DNA of 64,000 nucleotides, from assembly GCF_030622045.1 (NCBI RefSeq), contig NZ_CP130886.1, positions 5,836,001 to 5,900,000 of the forward strand, given 5' to 3'. The notes below the pieces were generated by a model that had not been told where the DNA came from, made no database searches, and saw only the letters and a program-made list of their open reading frames with translations. This stretch comes from Planctellipticum variicoloris (lineage in GTDB: Bacteria; Planctomycetota; Planctomycetia; Planctomycetales; Planctomycetaceae). Position numbers and translations under genes: made by a program. Shown one piece after another: positions 45,703 through 58,320 of this stretch (position 1 is its first letter; every line of letters begins with the position of its first letter).

Positions 45703-46616
45703 CGCGGAACTCCTCGGCCCGGGACGCGTTGCGACTTGCGATGCTTGACCAGCGTGACCTGGTTCCCGCGGACGCTGTACGCCACCTGATCCATGAACGT
45801 CTGCATCAGCAGAAGCCCGCGACCGCAGGGGCGATCGAGATTGGCGGGATCGGTCGGGTCCGGCAGTTCGGTCGGATTGAATCCGGGGCCCTCGTCCGTG
45901 ATGACAAACGTCGCTGTTCCCGGCGCCATCGACGCTCGCACCACGATTCGGCGTTCCTGGTAAGGGGATTCGGCGGACCGCCGGCGCGCCAGATCGTAAT
46001 ACGCCCGGTGATCCACCTCCCGGAGGCGCGAACTCACCTCCAGGTTCCCGTGATAACACGCATTCACCAGCGCTTCCTGCAAAGCCACGCCCAGGCGGAT
46101 GCGATCGTGGTCATCGACAATCCCCATGTCGTGAGCCGCGTCCTGCAGCGCCTGCACGAGGGGCGAAATCAGCTCCGGGTCGTTCTCGATTTCGTATTCG
46201 AACTGCAGGCCGGTCAGAAAACGGCGGACGCGATAATGCGCCTGGTCGTCCCGCGCCGCGGACAGCACTCGCCGGACCGTCTCTGTCAGCGAGTCGGCCA
46301 GCATAACTTTCGGAACGTAGCTGGCCGCCCCCGCCTGCAGCGCCCGCACCGCCAGCAGCTCGCTGCCATCCCCCGTCATCAGAATCACCGGCGTCAGCGG
46401 AAACTGCCGCCGGATGACGCCGACCAGCTCCAGCCCCGTCATCTCGGGCATATGCAGGTCGGTCACGACCAGATCGACCGGCGTCTCGGCAAGCTGGTTC
46501 AGCGCTTCCGTCCCGCTGGCCGCGGACAGGATCCGATAGTTGCTCTGCGCGGAGAGCAGCCCCCCCGCCAGCTCACGGTCTGTTGAGGAGTCGTCGACGA
46601 TCAGTACTGTGGCCAT
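45699..46616 (-). CDS. Response-regulator receiver fused to an anti-sigma-type ATPase
   Basis: 305 residues from ATG 46616 (an upstream start is possible at 46691). A receiver domain has DDSSTDRE, the phospho-acceptor in VDLVVTDLHMPEM, and ILMTGDGSE. It is joined to a HATPase_c domain of the RsbW/SpoIIAB kind (ALQEALVNACYHGN N-box and DEGPGFNPTELPDPTDP, GRGLLLMQTFMD G-boxes). This is a serine-kinase or phosphatase switch controlled by phosphorelay, and the STAS gene directly downstream is its likely substrate. The hybrid histidine kinase upstream could be the phosphate source. Confidence 0.88.
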   Translation of the reverse strand: MATVLIVDDSSTDRELAGGLLSAQSNYRILSAASGTEALNQLAETPVDLVVTDLHMPEMTGLELVGVIRRQFPLTPVILMTGDGSELLAVRALQAGAASYVPKVMLADSLTETVRRVLSAARDDQAHYRVRRFLTGLQFEYEIENDPELISPLVQALQDAAHDMGIVDDHDRIRLGVALQEALVNACYHGNLEVSSRLREVDHRAYYDLARRRSAESPYQERRIVVRASMAPGTATFVITDEGPGFNPTELPDPTDPANLDRPCGRGLLLMQTFMDQVAYSVRGNQVTLVKHRKSQRVPGRGVPR

Positions 46617-46709
46617 CAGCCGGAACTCCGATGATCCGGCACGGAACCGGGAAGACAACGCCCCGCGAATCCGCTGCCCGACCGGGTTCATGGTACAACG
46701 GCTGCCGGC

Positions 46710-50003
<3,294 letters not shown>

Positions 50004-50450
50004 ACACCACAATCCTTGCCGGTGGAGATGCTCCGCGGAGCCCGTCGTTACGTCCGGGACGGACTGAAGGGGGAGCCGGGATTATGACTCCATCGACTTC
50101 GAATGGGCACTGCCAATTCCGAGATTTCCAGGGATTCCCGCCCGCCCGACGAACCCCCTCCCTCCCGCCGCTCTCCAGGTCAGCAGCCGTGTGCGGATGC
50201 CGGACGAACCGGCTCCTCGCCCGATTCGAGAAACATCACCGCAACCCATTTTGTGAAAGCAGCTTGCATCGATGCCGACTTCGCCATTCTCCAGCGATCC
50301 CCCGGCCGGCGGCAGCCAGTCCTCCGTTTCACAACGGACGGTCGATCCCCAAACTGCCGAATCTCACGTTTCGCGCACTCCACTTCGGTCCGTTGGCTTG
50401 ACGGAAATCTCCCAGCCACGATAATGCCTGTCGCTGCGCGGAAGCGCCAA
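50004..50450. other. Intergenic region upstream of tRNA-Gly
   Basis: About 450 bases with no convincing gene. It holds the promoter of the minus-strand histidine kinase and of the tRNA. A short inverted repeat, CTCCGCGGAG, occurs near 50030. Confidence 0.35.
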
Positions 50451-50523
50451 GCGGGTGTAGCTCAGTTGGTAGAGCACCACGTTGCCAACGTGGTTGTCGA
50501 GGGTTCGAGTCCCTTCACCCGCT
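50451..50523 (+). tRNA. tRNA-Gly (anticodon GCC)
   Basis: Acceptor GCGGGTG/CACCCGC, D stem GCTC/GAGC, anticodon stem CCACG/CGTGG with loop TTGCCAA giving anticodon GCC, T stem GAGGG/CCCTT with loop TTCGAGT. 73 bases including discriminator T. Located upstream of the trigger factor gene. Confidence 0.97.
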
Positions 50524-50648
50524 CTTTTCTATTTCCGGGCCGGAATATGCACGGCGCGATCCGGTTTGCGTCCAGCGGGACGCTCCGCCCGGCAACAACC
50601 GTCGATGCCGCGCGTCGATGATGTGATTGAAGCAGTTTCAGTCGAAGG

Positions 50649-52154
50649 ATGAGATCGGTGACCGAGGACACAACAGCGGTGGCAGACGTCGGTGAAGAAG
50701 CCCAGACGGGCTACAAAATGTCCCTCGACGTCAACATCGAGACGACCGGCCCCTGCCGCAAACACATTCGCGTCAAGGTTCCCCGACAGGACCTTCAGCA
50801 CTTCCACTCCGAAGCCCTGAAGGAAGTTGCGGACTCCGCCGCCGTGCCGGGATTCCGCCCGGGCCGCGTCCCCGCGGCCCTCGTGGAGCGCCGATTCAAG
50901 AAGGAACTCTCCGATCAGGTCCGCCAGCAGGTCCTGATGCAGAGCCTTGAGCAGCTCGCCGAAGAGCACAAGCTCGACCCCATCAACGAACCCGATTTCG
51001 ACGTCGAAAGTCTGGTCATTCCCGAAGACGGCGACTTCGAATACGAATTCGACGTCGAAGTACGTCCCGACTTCGACCTGCCGACCTACTCGGGCCTCAA
51101 AATCGAACGCCCGATCCGCGACGTGACTGAAGCCGACGTCGACGACTATCTCGAAAAATTCCTTGGCCAGTACGGCACTCTCGTTGACGTCGAGACCCCG
51201 GCCGCCAAAGGGGATTTCGTCAACGTCACCATGGCCTTCACGCACGGCGACAAGCTGTTGCGGAAGATCGAGAACATCCCGGTCCAGCTCAAGTCGATCG
51301 TCGGCTTCCAGGACACTCAGTTGACTGGTTTTGACGAGCTGCTGGTCGGCGCCACCCCCGAAACCGTCAAGACGACGACGGTCGTCGTCGCGTCCGAAGC
51401 TGAGCAGGTCGAAATGCGCGGCGAGACGGTTGCCGTCGAAATCCGCGTGAATAAGATTCAGCAGGTTCGCAAGCCGGATCTCAACAGCGAGCTTCTCGCC
51501 CGGATCGGGTTCGACACGGAAGAAGATCTCCGCAGCGAGATCCGCCGCATGCTCGAACGCCAGGTGCAGTTCGAGCAGCGTCAGGCGACCCGCCGTCAGG
51601 TGCTGGCGAAGATCACCGAATCGGCCGACTGGGATCTGCCTGAGGAGCTCGTCCGCAAGCAGGTCGAGAACGCGCTCCGCCGCGAAGTTCTGGAGATGAA
51701 GCAGTCCGGCTTCACGACGGATCAGATCCGCGCTCGCGAGAACGAGCTGCGGCAGAAGTCGATCTCGACCACCCGCCAGGCGCTGAAAGAGCACTTCGTG
51801 CTCGATCGAATCGCCACGCAGGAGAATGTCGAAGTCGCTCCGCACGACGTCGAAGCCGAAATCCATATGATGGCGATTCAGCAGGGCGAGAGTCCCCGCC
51901 GGGTGCGGGCTCGCCTGCAGAAATCGGGCGTGATCGAGAACCTCGAAGCCCAGATTCGCGAACGCAAGGCCGTCGACGTCATTCTGAAGACCGCAGAGTT
52001 TGTCGACGTCCCGATGCCGGCCCCGACCGAGGACAACGTGGCCTCCATTCCGCTGTCGGTCTGCGGCATCAGCGCCGTCACCACGGGCGGGAGCGATCAT
52101 GATCACGACCACGATCATGATCACGGACATGACCACGACCACGACGCCACTTGA
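50649..52154 (+). CDS. tig: Trigger factor, ribosome-associated chaperone and prolyl isomerase
   Basis: 501 residues. The ribosome-binding domain carries the GFRPGRVP signature (near 69-76). A degenerate FKBP-like middle follows, with the C-terminal chaperone domain rich in helices (EEDLRSEIRRMLERQVQ and after). The end is a His/Asp-rich tail (GGSDHDHDHDHDHGHDHDHDAT), an unusual add-on that suggests metal binding. The tig-clpP arrangement is the conserved one in bacteria and links folding of new chains with proteolysis. A T-tailed terminator separates it from clpP. Confidence 0.95.
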   Translation: MRSVTEDTTAVADVGEEAQTGYKMSLDVNIETTGPCRKHIRVKVPRQDLQHFHSEALKEVADSAAVPGFRPGRVPAALVERRFKKELSDQVRQQVLMQSLEQLAEEHKLDPINEPDFDVESLVIPEDGDFEYEFDVEVRPDFDLPTYSGLKIERPIRDVTEADVDDYLEKFLGQYGTLVDVETPAAKGDFVNVTMAFTHGDKLLRKIENIPVQLKSIVGFQDTQLTGFDELLVGATPETVKTTTVVVASEAEQVEMRGETVAVEIRVNKIQQVRKPDLNSELLARIGFDTEEDLRSEIRRMLERQVQFEQRQATRRQVLAKITESADWDLPEELVRKQVENALRREVLEMKQSGFTTDQIRARENELRQKSISTTRQALKEHFVLDRIATQENVEVAPHDVEAEIHMMAIQQGESPRRVRARLQKSGVIENLEAQIRERKAVDVILKTAEFVDVPMPAPTEDNVASIPLSVCGISAVTTGGSDHDHDHDHDHGHDHDHDAT

Positions 52155-52206
52155 TCCGCCTGCGTAGAATGACGGTGGCGGATCGCGCAACCGGCTGAGA
52201 AACTCT

Positions 52207-52241
52207 GGCGGGTGGCGGCAACGTCTCCCGCCGTTTTTTTT
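52207..52241 (+). terminator. Terminator between tig and the first clpP
   Basis: A GGCGGG/CCCGCC stem with a 14-base loop, followed by G and eight Ts. Readthrough is possible because the clpP start is only 16 bases further on, so this may act as an attenuator. Confidence 0.7.
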
Positions 52242-52256
52242 CGGAAAGGTCTCTGC

Positions 52257-52898
52257 ATGTCGAGCTTCGCTCCCTTCTCACCCGGATCCATCCGCAACGC
52301 CGGCCGGGACTACGCCCGACAGCGGCAGATGGGGATCGGCGACCTGCTCCTGGAAAACCGGATCGTCTTCCTCGACGGCCCCATCCACGACGCCAGCGCC
52401 AACCTGATCGTCATGAAGCTGCTGTTCCTGCAGTCGGAGAACCGGCACCAGGACGTGCACTTCTACATCAACTCCCCGGGCGGATCGGTCTCCGCCACGA
52501 TGGCTATCTACGACACGATGCAGTTCCTGACCTGCAGCGTGGCCACATACTGCGTCGGACTCTCCGCCAGCGGCGGGGCCGTCCTGGTGGCGGGCGGCAC
52601 GAAAGGGAAGCGGTACATTCTGCCGCACGCCAAGATGATGATTCATCAGCCGTACGGCGAAGTCGGCGGGCAGGTCTCGGACATCGAGATCCAGGCGCGG
52701 GAGATCCTGGAAACCCGCGACGTCCTGAACAGGATTCTCGCCAACCATACCGGGCAGCCGATCGACGTGATCGCAGCGGACACCGACCGCGACCGCTATC
52801 TCACCGCCGCTCAGGCGAAGGAGTACGGTCTGGTCGACGAAATTCTGCTTCCGTCCGCCCGCGACAAGCAGCCAGCCGCCGCGACACCGGCTCCGTAG
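52257..52898 (+). CDS. clpP: ClpP protease subunit, variant active-site context
   Basis: 213 residues from ATG 52257; a GTG 45 bases upstream is unlikely because it lies in the terminator. The serine-protease triad appears as S105 in GLSASGGAVL, H130 in MMIHQPYGE and D179 in TDRDRYL. Standard ClpP has ASMG around the Ser; here it is ASGG. It forms, with ClpX or ClpA, the ATP-dependent chamber protease. Paired ClpP genes usually form mixed or alternative tetradecamers, so this may be a partner for the second, more canonical subunit. Confidence 0.93.
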   Translation: MSSFAPFSPGSIRNAGRDYARQRQMGIGDLLLENRIVFLDGPIHDASANLIVMKLLFLQSENRHQDVHFYINSPGGSVSATMAIYDTMQFLTCSVATYCVGLSASGGAVLVAGGTKGKRYILPHAKMMIHQPYGEVGGQVSDIEIQAREILETRDVLNRILANHTGQPIDVIAADTDRDRYLTAAQAKEYGLVDEILLPSARDKQPAAATPAP

Positions 52899-52958
52899 TC
52901 GGGTCCGGGAGATCACCGTCCGCCAGGGCATTTTCTGAGCACAAGCGAGGATTCTTCG

Positions 52959-53567
52959 ATGACGTCTCTCATCCCGTTCGTGGTGGAGAAGACCGGCCGC
53001 GAAGAGCGGGCCATGGACATCTACAGTCGGCTGCTGCGCGACCGCATCATCTTGTTGGGGAGCCCCATCAACGACGATGTCGCCAACAGCATCGTCGCCC
53101 AGTTGCTGTATCTGCAGTTTGAAGACAGCAAGGCCGACGTCCACCTTTACATCAATTCGCCCGGCGGTTCGATCACCTCCGGCATGGCCATTTACGACAC
53201 CATGCAGTTCGTCGCGTGCGACGTCGCAACCTACTGCATCGGTCAGTGCGCCAGCATGGGTGCGCTCCTGCTGACCGCCGGCGCCAAGGGCAAGCGGTAC
53301 GCGCTCCCGAACTCCCGGATCATGATCCACCAGCCGCTCGCCGGCATGCAGGGGACCGCTGTGGACCTCGAAATCCACGCCAAGGAAGTCCTCCGCACCA
53401 AGCAGCGGATGAATGAGATCATGCTCAAGCACACCGGGCAGACGCTGGAAAAGATCGAGAAGGACACCAACCGCGACAACTTCATGTCGGCGGAAGAAGC
53501 CCGCGACTACGGACTCGTCGACAGCGTTCTCGAAAAGCTGCCCGCCGGGGCGACGCCCGCCGTCTAG
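52959..53567 (+). CDS. clpP: ClpP protease subunit, canonical
   Basis: 202 residues. Triad S99 in [15 protein letters not shown]124 in [11 protein letters not shown]173 in [11 protein letters not shown]. The N-terminal axial-loop region, [20 protein letters not shown], is that of standard ClpP. It follows the first clpP by 60 bases and ends in a strong terminator. Together the two probably encode a two-subunit ClpP. Confidence 0.95.
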   Translation: MTSLIPFVVEKTGREERAMDIYSRLLRDRIILLGSPINDDVANSIVAQLLYLQFEDSKADVHLYINSPGGSITSGMAIYDTMQFVACDVATYCIGQCASMGALLLTAGAKGKRYALPNSRIMIHQPLAGMQGTAVDLEIHAKEVLRTKQRMNEIMLKHTGQTLEKIEKDTNRDNFMSAEEARDYGLVDSVLEKLPAGATPAV

Positions 53568-53885
53568 TCTCAGTCGGTTCTGCAGCGTTCAATCAGGCCG
53601 GAAGGGAATCACCCTTCCGGCCTGATTCGTTTGAATATCCTGCAGAGCTCTGTGCATTTCCACTCAAGTTCACTCCGGCTGTCGTCACTCCGACATCACA
53701 TCTCGTGAAGCGGCGGACGGTCGAGTCTGTCGGCAACGTCATATTCCGGTTAGACTTACGGTTGGTTTTCTGCCTGAATCGCGGTTGCGGCACGCCGTTC
53801 GCCTTTCAAGGTCCGGCAAAGTATTCCACCAAGACCGGTGGAGCGTCAGTGTTGCGGGCCGCAGCACGGAACAGGAGTTCTCAAC
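53568..53885. other. Intergenic region between clpP and the Arg/Pro-rich secreted protein gene
   Basis: Holds the clpP terminator (53591-53626) and the promoter of the next plus-strand gene. No further repeat or gene is supported. Confidence 0.4.
53591..53626 (+). terminator. Terminator after the clpP pair
   Basis: A perfect 16-bp stem, aatcaggccggaaggg with its complement, loop aatca, followed by CGTTTGAAT. It marks the end of the tig-clpP-clpP unit. Confidence 0.85.
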
Positions 53886-56393
53886 ATGATCAAGTCCATC
53901 GTCTACGCGAGCCTCGTGACCGGCCTCACCCTGGCGCTGTTCGGCACTGCGGGGACCGTCCTGGGGAAAGACAAGGAGGAGAACAAGGGGAAATCGAACG
54001 CCCCGCGGACGCCGCGCGTTGAAGCTCCCAGGAGCCGGGCGCCCGAACCACCCAGAGTCCGCCAGGCGGAACCGCCCCGGCGTGTCGAGCAACCGAAAGC
54101 TCCGCCCAGGGTGGAACAACCTCGCCGTGTCGAGCAGCCCAGAACCCCACCCAGGGTTGAGCAGCCTCGACGGGTCGAACAGCCGAAATCCCCACCCCGA
54201 GTCGAGCAGCCAAAGGCGCAGCAGACTCAGAAAATCGAGATTCGGGGCGGAGCCCGCAACGAACAGCCTCGCAACGTGGAACGGGGGCCGCGGGAATCGG
54301 TCCCGAAAGCCAATCCGCTCCCGACGCCCGGCCCCCGGCCGGATCTGCCAAAGCCTGATCGAGTTCCCGGGAATCGCGGCGAGCGAAATCCGCAGAGCAA
54401 CGGCCCCAGAACACCTCAGGTTGTTCCGAACCTCCCAGGCGCCGGCCGCAACGCCGGTCCGCGCGAGATTCCGCCTCAGCGGGGCAAGGACGCCGCCGAA
54501 AGCGACATTCAGCAACGACTCCGCGATCGCCTGAAAGACAACCCGAAAGGTCCCGACCGTCCGCAGGGAGACGTCAAAGTCCCCGGCGATCGAGGGGGAA
54601 ATCCGCCGCAGCGCGGTACTGACGCAAGTGAACGTGATCTTCAGCAGCAGCTCCGGGACCGTGCGAAGGACAATCCCAAGGGACCCGGCAGGCCGCAGGG
54701 GGACGTCAAGCCTCCCGGGGGCGACCGTAAACCGGGAGATCGCAGCAACCCGCCTCGAACCGGCAAAGACGGCGAACCGCCGACGGGTGGCGCCAAGCGG
54801 CCGGACGGCGAACCGAATCGGCCTGGTGTGGATCGCAAACCCGGTCTGCCGGGACGCGGAGACACTGAGAATCGGGGCAAGCCAGGCGACAATCCGCCGA
54901 AGCTCCCGGACGGCGTCCGACCTGGACGGGGAGATCGCGATCGCCCCGACGGAAAGCCCGGGATTGACCTGGGGAACGTCAAGGGCCGACCCGATCTCGA
55001 TCAGTTCGACAAGCGTCCCAACCGCCTGCCGATCCGGATCGAGAAGGACGGCGGCGCCGGGAAGTTTGCCGAGAAAGGCGAATTGCACGATCAGCTCAAA
55101 CATCTGCAGCGCGCTCGCAATCCGGAAGACTTCCGCAAGGAATGGAATCAGCTCCGCGATCGCGACGACATCCGTCACGATCCCCTGCTGAAGAACGTGA
55201 ATCTCAATCGCGTCAGCGGCGGCTTCCAGAACCGGATCGCCGACCGCGACTGGGACAATTTGCGGCACACCCGATTTGCTTCGAAGGTCAATCTTGACCG
55301 GCAGTTCGGCCTGTACGGTCGCGGCGACGTCGCCCGCCAGCTCAACCTGACGGTCAATCTGAATCAGCGCGGCGGCTGGGGACATCGCTTCTACGGCCCG
55401 ATCGCGCCGGCCTACCGCGCCAATCACTTCAGCATCTGGTATCCGGGAGCAAGCTGGTATCCGCGCTCGGTCTGGTGTCCGCGCTGGTCGCCGTGGGTCG
55501 CCTGGAGCTGGTGGAGCCGCCCGGCCGTCTTTTTCGATCCGCGACCGATCTACTGTCGACCTGCCGTCTGGGATCCTTGCCCGACTTGGGTCTACTACGA
55601 CTACCCGGTCTGGCAGCCTCTGCCAGTCGTCGCCTGCGGCACGTGGGTCGACGTCCCGGAGGTGCAGCTCGAACCGCAGGCGCTGGACCTGCAGGTCCTG
55701 GCCGTCCGCTTCGTCGATCCGGGGCACCCGGAAGAATCGATCGGCCCGCGGTTCCGCATGTGGCTCCGTAACAACAGCCCGGTGGATCTGGCAACGCCGT
55801 TCAACGTCATGCTGCTGGCCAGCGCCGACACTCACGCCGACGCCTCGCTGCCACAGTCCGGATCGACGGTCGACCGGATCGGAGCCGGTGAAACGCTGGC
55901 GGTCGATATCCGCCTGCCGTTCGAAGCCAATCGCGTGGCGAAGGACGATGTCGGCCGCTCGGTCCCGTTCAACTTCCTCCACGCCCTGGTCGACAGCCAC
56001 CGGCAACTGGACGAAGTCAACGAGGCCAACAACGGCATCGTGCTTGCTCGCGGAGACATTCTCCCCGTCGACCCGGCCGCCTTCTCCACCGACGTGACGG
56101 CGGCCGCCCCTGGAAACGTCGTTTCGCTGGCTGGCGAGGGCCTCGGCCCCGAACCAGGCCAGGTCATCGTGACCTTCAACGGTCTGGAACAGGACGCGGA
56201 AATCCACGGCTGGTACGACCTGGGAATCCAGTTCCGCCTGCCCAACGTTCCGCTGGCCAGTCCGGTGGACGCCGAGATCGTCGTCATCCGCGGCGACGGC
56301 GCGGTCTCCAATCCGGTGACTGTGCAGATCACGCCGCAATCGATGCTGACGGAAGCTCCGCCGCTGGCGGTCCCACCTCAGCCGGTGCAGTGA
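53886..56393 (+). CDS. Secreted Arg/Pro-rich repeat protein with C-terminal beta domains
   Basis: 835 residues from ATG 53886 (MIKSIVYASLVTGLTLALFG signal peptide). Residues about 35-130 contain RVEQPRRVEQP-type tandem repeats. Residues about 190-260 hold two copies of a longer repeat (PPQRGKDAAE / LRDRLKDNPKGP and a near copy, PPQRGTDASE / LRDRAKDNPKGP). The centre (KGELHDQLKHLQRARNP) is charged and helical. A Trp/Tyr-rich segment (SIWYPGASWYPRSVWCPRWSP) precedes beta-rich domains that resemble a CARDB-like (LRNNSPVDLATPFNVMLLAS) and an IPT-like fold. Probably a cell-surface or envelope protein; function unknown. Confidence 0.78.
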   Translation: MIKSIVYASLVTGLTLALFGTAGTVLGKDKEENKGKSNAPRTPRVEAPRSRAPEPPRVRQAEPPRRVEQPKAPPRVEQPRRVEQPRTPPRVEQPRRVEQPKSPPRVEQPKAQQTQKIEIRGGARNEQPRNVERGPRESVPKANPLPTPGPRPDLPKPDRVPGNRGERNPQSNGPRTPQVVPNLPGAGRNAGPREIPPQRGKDAAESDIQQRLRDRLKDNPKGPDRPQGDVKVPGDRGGNPPQRGTDASERDLQQQLRDRAKDNPKGPGRPQGDVKPPGGDRKPGDRSNPPRTGKDGEPPTGGAKRPDGEPNRPGVDRKPGLPGRGDTENRGKPGDNPPKLPDGVRPGRGDRDRPDGKPGIDLGNVKGRPDLDQFDKRPNRLPIRIEKDGGAGKFAEKGELHDQLKHLQRARNPEDFRKEWNQLRDRDDIRHDPLLKNVNLNRVSGGFQNRIADRDWDNLRHTRFASKVNLDRQFGLYGRGDVARQLNLTVNLNQRGGWGHRFYGPIAPAYRANHFSIWYPGASWYPRSVWCPRWSPWVAWSWWSRPAVFFDPRPIYCRPAVWDPCPTWVYYDYPVWQPLPVVACGTWVDVPEVQLEPQALDLQVLAVRFVDPGHPEESIGPRFRMWLRNNSPVDLATPFNVMLLASADTHADASLPQSGSTVDRIGAGETLAVDIRLPFEANRVAKDDVGRSVPFNFLHALVDSHRQLDEVNEANNGIVLARGDILPVDPAAFSTDVTAAAPGNVVSLAGEGLGPEPGQVIVTFNGLEQDAEIHGWYDLGIQFRLPNVPLASPVDAEIVVIRGDGAVSNPVTVQITPQSMLTEAPPLAVPPQPVQ

Positions 56394-56431
56394 CAGTCGA
56401 CAGATTCGAGTTGCAAGATTCGAATTGCAGA

Positions 56432-56463
56432 AGAAGCCCCGAGATGGAAGTCTCGGGGCTTCT
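56432..56463 (+). terminator. Terminator after the Arg/Pro-rich protein gene
   Basis: Stem agaagccccgaga / tctcggggcttct (13 bp, perfect), loop tggaag. It lies 39 bases after the stop codon. Confidence 0.75.
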
Positions 56464-56510
56464 GCCATTGGTGCGGACCAAGTCATTCGAACAGACGGCG
56501 CGGACGCTGC

Positions 56511-56557
56511 CCGCGCATCTCTCGTTCTCAGGCGGCCTGAGAACGAGAGATGCGCGG
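56511..56557. repeat. Perfect 22-bp inverted repeat, 3-base loop
   Basis: The left arm 56511-56532 begins ccgcgcatctctcg; the right arm 56536-56557 is its exact complement; loop cgg. Likely a dispersed palindromic element; no gene is nearby that it obviously terminates. Confidence 0.85.
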
Positions 56558-57030
56558 CGGACGAGGACGTCCGCCGTACGTACCGCGATCGGCTCCGGCG
56601 GGGGGAGTGTTTTACGCTTCCCCCGCCGGAGTCCGTCTGGCGGTGATGTTGGGCCGGTGGAAGTCCCGGCGGTTCAGTCGCTTTGATCAGGTTCGCCGGT
56701 CTTGCGGCCGGGTGAACGGGGAAGGCATCGACGTCGAGGCTGTGCGCACACGGGGTGCGCCCCTCGGGGTTTCCTGGCGGAAACCCCGTCGCTGGGCCCT
56801 GATCAGGCCCGGGTGAAGGGGTCGTTCCGGACGCCTGCGGAGGTCCGCAGACACGAGTGCACTTCCTTGACCCCTTCATAAATAGGGGGTTTGTTGCGCG
56901 GAAAGTTGTAAAGTGAGGAGTGGCTAGTGGTTAGTGGATGGTGGCTAGTGAAGAGAAGATCGAAGAAGTGGGGAGTGGTGAGTGAAGAGAGGACGGATGA
57001 CGAGGAGGACGCGGGAGCGTCTGAAGAGTG

Positions 57031-57055
57031 CGTTCCCAGGCGGAGCCTGGGAACG
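57031..57055. repeat. GTTCCCAGGC inverted repeat
   Basis: Arms cgttcccaggc and gcctgggaacg (11 bp, perfect), spacer gga. A palindrome of this kind is recurrent in several bacterial genomes. It lies downstream of the minus-strand phosphoesterase gene. Confidence 0.7.
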
Positions 57056-57150
57056 AGGGAAACGAGGGGATGGAGTGGCCGCTACAGCTTGAAGCGGGCG
57101 AATTCCTGGAACGCCGTTCTCCTCCATCGCTCGCGTCAACTGCAGATCGC

Positions 57151-57978
57151 CTACGCCACTGTCGAGGCCGTTGCCGCGAATTCTTCGTGCGGAAAGTCGA
57201 CTTCGAGCGGTTCGATCGGCGGGGCGTCGTCGAAGTGCCGGAGCAGGGCGAGTTCGCCCGTTTCATATTCCACCAGGGCCGTGCAGTTCTCGACCCAGTC
57301 CCCCGTGTTGCAGTAGGCGATTCCGTCGATCTCCGTCTGCGCGGGCGTGTGGATGTGACCGCAGATCACGCCGTCGCAGCCCTGACGGCGGGCATGGTCC
57401 ACCAGCCGCCGTTCGAAGTCGCTGATGTAGCGGACGAACTGTTTGACCCGGCGTTTGATCACCGCGCCGAGCGAATACTCCGAGCCCGGCCGGAGCTGAC
57501 GCCAATGGCTGACGCAGCGATTGGCCGAAAGGAGCACGTCGTAGCCGATCGCCGCAATCTGCGAGACCCAGCCGGCGGCGCATTCGACCCGGTCGAACTT
57601 GTCGCCGTGCGTCACCAGAAACCGCCGGCCGTCCATCGCTTCGAACACGAACTCGTCCTGGACGCGAATGAAGCTGAAGTTCCAGGGAAGGCCGCGCAGA
57701 AAGGCGTCGTGATTGCCGGGCGTGTAATAGATGGCTGTGCCGGATTCGGCCAGCTCGTAGAGATGGGCCAGGATCTCGTTGAAGACGGGATGCCAGGCGA
57801 GCGACCGGCGGAGTTTCCAGCCGTCGATAATGTCGCCGACGAGGAATATCTGTTCGGGAGAGTGCTGCTGCAGGAATTCGAGGAACTGTTCGGCGTGGGC
57901 ATGCTTGCAGCCCAGATGCACGTCGCTGACGAACAAGGTCCGAATCCGCCGTCGTCGCCGTCCATGGGCTGTTTGCAT
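57151..57978 (-). CDS. LpxH-like metallophosphoesterase (UDP-2,3-diacylglucosamine hydrolase family)
   Basis: 275 residues. Metallophosphoesterase motifs in order: FVSDVHLG (D, H), LVGDIIDGWK (D), YTPGNHDAF (NH), VTHGDKFD (H), ICGHIHTP (H). The layout matches LpxH-type UDP-2,3-diacylglucosamine pyrophosphatases of lipid A synthesis and their paralogues. Planctomycetes often carry several such paralogues, so the lipid A role is not certain. The basic N-terminus (GRRRRRI) precedes the core. Confidence 0.85.
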   Translation of the reverse strand: MQTAHGRRRRRIRTLFVSDVHLGCKHAHAEQFLEFLQQHSPEQIFLVGDIIDGWKLRRSLAWHPVFNEILAHLYELAESGTAIYYTPGNHDAFLRGLPWNFSFIRVQDEFVFEAMDGRRFLVTHGDKFDRVECAAGWVSQIAAIGYDVLLSANRCVSHWRQLRPGSEYSLGAVIKRRVKQFVRYISDFERRLVDHARRQGCDGVICGHIHTPAQTEIDGIAYCNTGDWVENCTALVEYETGELALLRHFDDAPPIEPLEVDFPHEEFAATASTVA

Positions 57979-58320
57979 GGTCTGGGTTCCCGGGTGAAGA
58001 CGCGTACTCCGTCCGGTCTGAAGGGGGCGTCCGATGCCGCCTTCTGAAGAATCGACGGAATTTCTAGCCCGGAGCGATGGCGAATTGATGAAATTGACGT
58101 CAACGAATAGCGAATTCTGGCTGGAAATCCTGAAATCCCAACGACTTTGACGCCGGGATGCGGGGCGAAAGGGCCTCCTCGGGGCGATCGGACTTTGCAG
58201 CCGGGGCGTGGTCGCGTCTTGCGGGCTGGCGGGGCTTCGATCATGCTGCGTTGTTGATGTGAAGATTCCGTCAACCGAGTCCGGCCTGAAACGGACTGCG
58301 AACCGAGCACGGGAAGAGTT
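57979..58320. other. Intergenic region between divergent genes
   Basis: About 340 bases between the phosphoesterase (minus) and the PQQ-propeller protein (plus), and so a two-way promoter region. An AT-richer patch, gaattgatgaaattgacg, occurs near 58082-58099. Nothing else is clear. Confidence 0.35.

Larger units (their letters stand above)
56394..57150. other. 757-base gene-free stretch packed with inverted repeats
   Basis: No gene. It contains the terminator at 56432, a perfect 22-bp inverted repeat (56511-56557), a nearby IR ctccggcggggg/cccccgccggag (about 56593-56631), TAGTG-type direct repeats at 56917-56990, and cgttcccaggc/gcctgggaacg (57031-57055). The density suggests insertion of several dispersed palindromic elements. 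Confidence 0.55.

Noticed and set aside
53739-56879. 1046-residue minus-strand frame opposite the Arg/Pro-rich protein
   Set aside because: Biased shadow frame. The plus strand has a signal peptide, a terminator and folded C-terminal domains.
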